Shown: positions 59,699 through 64,000 of the stretch, piece after piece
Layout: every line of letters starts with the position of its first letter
Numbering within the stretch: the first letter of the stretch is position 1
DNA from: Owenia fusiformis
Taxonomy: Eukaryota; Annelida; Polychaeta; Sabellida; Oweniidae
Assembly (NCBI GenBank): GCA_903813345.2
Contig: CAIIXF020000002.1
Coordinates: 6,503,772-6,567,771 of the forward strand
Direction of reading: 5' to 3'
Length of the DNA: 64,000 nucleotides
Program-made: the position numbers and the translations under genes
Notes under the pieces: generated by a model
The model's input: the letters and a program-made list of their open reading frames with translations, nothing else
Told to the model about the DNA's origin: nothing
The model's database searches: none

Positions 59699-61191
59699 AT
59701 GAGCCCAGGAATAATCCTTGTTCCGACTGTGATCCTCCTAGCATTGGCAATATGGAACGGGATGGTTTGTATAAAATTAACAAAGATATCATTTTTTATA
59801 TAAAAGCAAGAGTAAGACAATTCTGCCATTTCCTTATTTATTTTTGCTTATCTAGAAGTCCATGGATGTAAAGGTGCCAAAAATTGGAACATTTTTGCAT
59901 TCAATTGTTGCTTTTAAAAAAATATTTTAAGGATTGTCTCCAATATTTTGGACATGGGAGGGGAGCAATCTTTGTGCACGCTTTGTCCAAATGTCAATTA
60001 ACGTGCATTGTGAACCAAATCAAGCAGGTGTTCGATTGGACCCCATCCTTCCTGAGTTATCAATTTGAGCAGGATTCTCTTCTATGACTTTATCAACTTT
60101 CATGGCACACCCGATGTATATTCCAGGCTGCTGACAAGCCAGAAATAAATTTCAAACCATATTTTTCAAATTTATATTTCAAGAACTATAAACATTGTAT
60201 CATTGTTCAAATTTTGGTAAATGAAGCTGTACAAATGAATAAAGTATTATCAATTGAACAATGTTCCATTTTATTGCACCATCCTGTATATAATATATAA
60301 TTGATCAGTGTATCGATTGCGATTGCTTGTCATCACACGTCTTGGGGTCGTAGAGTCATCTTAGAATGAGTTGTCTTTGGATGAACTATCCAACTTGGTA
60401 TAAAATATACATTAAATTTTGGTTTAATTTTATTTGGATGCATTGTACCTCAGCACTACCAACAGGCGACTTTACATTCTACATCCTAATGCAATTGGGT
60501 ATGTTCTGTTAATCCATAATTGTAAAAACGAAATAACAGGTAAATTATATTTTGTTTGGATAGAATGTAAAATACAGCGTATCCTGGTTTAAAATTAGGT
60601 ATCCAACTCCGAGATTGATCAATATTTTTAGCTCAAATATGTAAGTAGGCCAATACCGAACTGGCAGCGTGCAAATGAAGAACTGGTGGTCACACGGGGC
60701 GATTGGCTTGTACCGCACAACTTTACAAAGCAAATGCTCAATGCGACATCGATTGATGAAACATTGGAGATATTTGCCAGTTTCCTTGAAAACAAACAGG
60801 TAATGTAGCAAGTCAATTCATTTGAAAAAGAAACAGGTGAAAATAATTTCGCTTTCAAACATCAAATAAAACCATTCATTTTAAGCCGAAAATTAAATAA
60901 CGTGGCCAGCATCGGAAACTGACTTTGATTTGATTATTGGCACGTGGACGTTTGTTCATTTGCAAAATGTACAAAATAAAACCATTAAAGATATAATACT
61001 TGATTCGAAACTCATATACCTATATACCCTTGTAAACTAGTCAGACTTTTTTTATTTGCTAGTAATACTTCCTTAAAGGTATGGTGTCCCAGCCAAGAAA
61101 GGTTTGGACGCGAAGGAGATGGTGGAAAAGATATATGCGTGGCACATCCATTTAACCTAGTTCAAAGGCAGTGTACAGTTTATTCATTCGG
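59699..61191 (+). CDS. METTL24-like methyltransferase-family protein, 5' part (partial)
   Basis: Exons: 59699-59764 (ATG; MSPGIILVPTVILLALAIWN, a signal peptide or membrane anchor), 60632-60799 (PIPNWQRANEELVVTRGDWL; ETLEIFASFLENKQ) and 61079-61191 (VWCPSQERFGREGDGGKDIC; QRQCTVYSFG). Exons 2 and 3 join in phase 0 and exon 3 ends in phase 2 inside a Gly codon. The run FL(x)4-5Q..C.S..RFGR.GDGGKDIC....QC.VYSFG is the N-terminal signature of invertebrate METTL24-like proteins (Methyltransf_21-type fold), where YSFG leads into the SAM-binding core. That core is not visible in the remaining 2.8 kb, so the gene presumably continues past the window. The first exon's donor (GTTTGT) is weak, so exon 1 is less certain than exons 2-3. 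Methyl acceptor unknown; Golgi/secretory location is inferred only from the hydrophobic start. Confidence 0.7.
59850..60286. repeat. Possible mariner-like remnant in METTL24-like intron 1
   Basis: The right end at 60286, reverse-complemented, reads CAGGATGGTGCAATAAAATG followed by GAAC and is bordered by TA. The left partner near 59870 (AGGTGCCAAAAATTGGAAC) is only weakly similar. No transposase motif identified. Confidence 0.35.
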
Positions 61192-61439
61192 GTAATATAC
61201 ATATTTGAGTCGTCATAATAACATGTTAAAAGTAAATAAAATTAATATATGTCTATTCGATAAAAGCTAATAAATGTAAAATTTTGAAGTATTTAGGAAA
61301 TGTTAAAAGCATAGAGTGTCTATCACTACTAATAGGTCAAAGATAGACGTACAATAGAATGGGTAAACAAAGCCGAACAATGGTTAATCCGGAAAGTCAA
61401 TGTTTACATTTGGGATAAAGCCTACGGGAAACGAGAGGG

Positions 61440-61680
61440 AACAATAGGTGGGGATTTTAGCAGGGGGATTTTCGGCTCCCGGGGGGGTAAAATCGGGGCG
61501 TTTCCCGAGGGGGTGAGGCAGAAAGGGCGCGGTCGTCTTAGGGGGTGAGGTCGGTCCCTAGCTGTACTCGTCGCGCCGCGTCCAACGGCGCAAACCCCGA
61601 TCCCGTGGGGCGAGGGGTTCTCGAGATACAGGCGAGGGGGGTTTAATTCCAGAGTAAACAGGCACCAACCAACCCTAACC
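61440..61680. other. CpG-rich block
   Basis: Contains long G-runs and many CpG (CGTCGCGCCGCGTCCAACGG region), unlike anything else in the window. It could be a CpG-island-like promoter, a foreign insertion or a repeat. A minus-strand frame across it is open but low-complexity. It ends near CCAACCCTAACCCTAACTAT, a short telomere-like motif. Confidence 0.5.
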
Positions 61681-61782
61681 CTAACTATTACCAAAGACCC
61701 CGTAAAAAAACTTAGAGTTTAGAGAGAAAAAATTTAAAGATCCCCACTGACCACTAGCAGCGTTATATCTAACTATCTATCT

Positions 61783-61808
61783 CTCTCACTCTCTCTCTCT
61801 CTCTCTCT
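61783..61808. repeat. (TC)n microsatellite
   Basis: CTATCTCTCTCACTCTCTCT followed by CTCTCTCTCTCTG. Confidence 0.85.
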
Positions 61809-63267
61809 GAAAGTCGTTTTTCTAAGTTTCAGTAGAAAATAATAATCGGAACGAGATCAAACTTACTCCGGCGAAATCGCAAAAAACAAAAAACTAGGTT
61901 TTCTGATATATACTTTATATACGCTTCCCATGGTACAGACGCTCGGTCAGATTGGAATATAATGTCGAGCTCGTAATAAGTTTCCGATATCTTACACGTC
62001 GTGGAAAAATACGTTGTCTGGCTACCTGCCGAATATATTTGACAAAACAGAACTCAGTGTCCGATTTCGTTTTGATTATCGCGGCGAAACATTTCAGTCT
62101 TAACTGCTCTGAAATACTCTAAAACATAGGCAAAGACGGCAGGCATACCGGTAACCTCCTTACCCGTTCGCGCGAGAAGCTTAAAGTGAACACCCTCTTG
62201 CTAGGTAAGATATAAATATCAAGTCCGTGAATTTTCTAATTGTTTATACATCGCACATAATACTATTGACAACCCTCATGAATGTACTTTTTGCGCGAAA
62301 CTGAACGATTTAAGTAGACCACGTATCGATCGAGCTACGTTTGCTAGAAATAACACGCGGCAGTGAAATGTTGAGCATACGCCTGATGTACTTCACCATT
62401 TGGTTCAAAGGTTAAGAAATTGAAAATTGTGTCCTTACCTGGATATAAGCGTTTAAATGTTTGAAAGTCTCGCGTCAGATTCCTGCTGGAAATCAGTGCC
62501 AGTATATGATATTACCGATACGTTTGAGCTTCAGTAATACGAATATACACAAATATGCTGTCATAAATCTTAGCAAAAATCATGACCAACTAAATATTCG
62601 TTAATCTATCGAAGTTTACTGCATCTCGGGTAGAATTAAACTTACTATATAGTATACCCGGGATAGTATACAAAGTATACACGCATGTGCAACACGCTCG
62701 GTTGTCAGTAAATCGATCGATATGCCTATAGAAAGTTTGTTTAATCTTATGGACACACAGTAGCAGTACACACTTACACTTCTTTTGGGGCGGTTTACAC
62801 TGTAATCTTAAGATGTTAAGAGGATACCTCTGTTACTTCCACGATTGCAGATCACGGTAGCGAATTGATAATTTGATGATTAAAAAATATCTATACTTTT
62901 TATTATCTCGTAAAGTCACTTCACTGTTTCGTTTTTTGCTCGACGGGCAACTACCTTGAAAGAAACTAGCGCTAATCCCATTGACTGTTGAGTTGACCAC
63001 CTCGGGGTAACAATATCTTCACGAGTAATCTACGTCATTCTGATTTATCAGAGCCCCTCTTTACCCAACGCTTTGGAGAGAACTATTCAAAAAGGATAGT
63101 ATAGGCTGTGGATCCCACACTGAATCTACGTGTAAGAAGGCATTGTTAGATCAAACAGCTAAACGCTTTGAAGGAAGTGTATAAATAACTTAATGTTCAG
63201 ACCTTGATGCGCTCGATGTGTGATTACCTTAATTATCTAATTGTGCAACAATAAGTGCACAGGATTC

Positions 63268-63600
63268 AACGATCATCATGGACCAGTGTTTAGGTTTGGA
63301 TATTTTATTGAGAGAAACCCCCTGGATCAACATTATTTCAGCTGATATTCCTCTTAAATCGTGATGGATCTTAAAAATTTGGACTCCCGAAAAGTGAGAC
63401 TCCCTTTATATAGAAGCTTTGAACTGAATATACAATTCTTAATGCTGAAATTGATAGTTTATTCTTCCATACATTTTAAGAAAATAGGTATGTTAAAGAA
63501 GATTGGATCAGCCAAATGTTGCCCTGATAGCTCAGAAAAAGCAAACATTTTCGAATTTTCTCTCTACAGGCCTTGTTATTCCTTTAAAGAAACAATAAAG
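63268..63600 (+). repeat. ~330-bp dispersed direct repeat, copy 2 (partner 47815-48145)
   Basis: See copy 1 for shared blocks. The open frame across it is not shared in copy 1, which argues against coding. Confidence 0.72.
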
Positions 63601-64000
63601 TAATTAAAATAAATCAAAAGATAAAATAATTGGAAGAAACGAGCTCTAATTCCATTAGCTGTTTAGTTGGCGATATAAAGATGGCTACAGTGGTAGAATA
63701 TTATGACCTCTTTCAGGAGTAGACTAATATTAAAACGATTCTTGGCTCAGTGCACGATAATAAGCAAAATTATATATTGGATTTTATTCTAAATTAAGAG
63801 ACCAATACAAAATGAAAAGTTGACTCGGAACAAAGATTTAAATTTCTATTAGCGTTACTGAACAGGAATGACTTGAACAAATAAAATGACCAATTTTAAC
63901 CAAAATCCGTTTACCTTTAAGATTCTACATAGACTTCCAGCCAAACAACACACATTTAAAAATGTGCAGTGGATATTATTATTTATATTGACCACATAGC

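Larger units (their letters stand above)
61192..64000. other. Downstream part of the METTL24-like gene region, no further exon found
   Basis: 61440-61680 is strikingly GC- and CpG-rich against an AT-rich background. 61783-61808 is a (TC)n microsatellite. 63268-63600 is the second copy of the dispersed repeat at 47815. I found no continuation of the methyltransferase frame, so this is read as intron, with low certainty. Confidence 0.4.

Noticed and set aside
61660-61690. Telomere repeat
   Set aside because: Only about two CCCTAA units, far too few for a telomere or a convincing internal telomeric tract.
61422-61694. 90-codon Pro/Arg-rich minus-strand frame
   Set aside because: Low-complexity translation of a GC-rich block, with no domain and no splice context.

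Overview
The window looks like nuclear DNA of a marine invertebrate metazoan. It is AT-rich and gene-poor, has long spliced introns, and is crowded with dispersed repeats, foldback elements, minisatellites and non-LTR retrotransposon debris. The gene content (a DED caspase, a Frizzled-type CRD protein, a zinc-ribbon HECT protein, a METTL24-like protein and an integrase-core protein) fits a hemichordate, echinoderm, cephalochordate or lophotrochozoan. I cannot fix the phylum. No rRNA, tRNA or CRISPR was found.

Layout. 1-760 is unassigned. 763-12714 (+) is an 11-exon gene for a 592-residue zinc-ribbon/HECT E3 ligase-like protein; one of its 48-nt exons is tandemly duplicated. 12715-15540 holds a dispersed repeat and a mariner-type foldback. 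15541-19370 carries a two-exon integrase-core gene (minus strand, 390 aa) bracketed by two copies of one dispersed repeat facing opposite ways. 19989-22300 contains three inverted-repeat elements. 22480-23733 (-) is a two-exon gene for a secreted Frizzled-CRD protein with a cysteine-rich tail. 24450-26160 is tandem and direct repeats. 26262-34206 (-) is an eight-exon gene for a caspase-8-like initiator caspase with one DED; its introns hold small inverted-repeat elements, a roughly 16-copy minisatellite and an antisense LINE fragment. 34207-59697 has no gene I can support and is mainly foldbacks, MITEs (two with exact 9-bp target duplications), minisatellites, a LINE tail and a 3.3-kb inverted repeat whose loop holds an AGGTCA-rich array. 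59699 to past 61191 (+) is the 5' part of a METTL24-like methyltransferase gene that appears to run off the window.

Exon models were made by hand from reading frame, GT/AG sites and phase. The HECT, CRD and integrase models close exactly in frame. The caspase model closes except for one extra base in one exon. The genes do not form an operon or obvious pathway. Ubiquitin ligase, caspase and Wnt-binding protein are separate genes placed among mobile elements.
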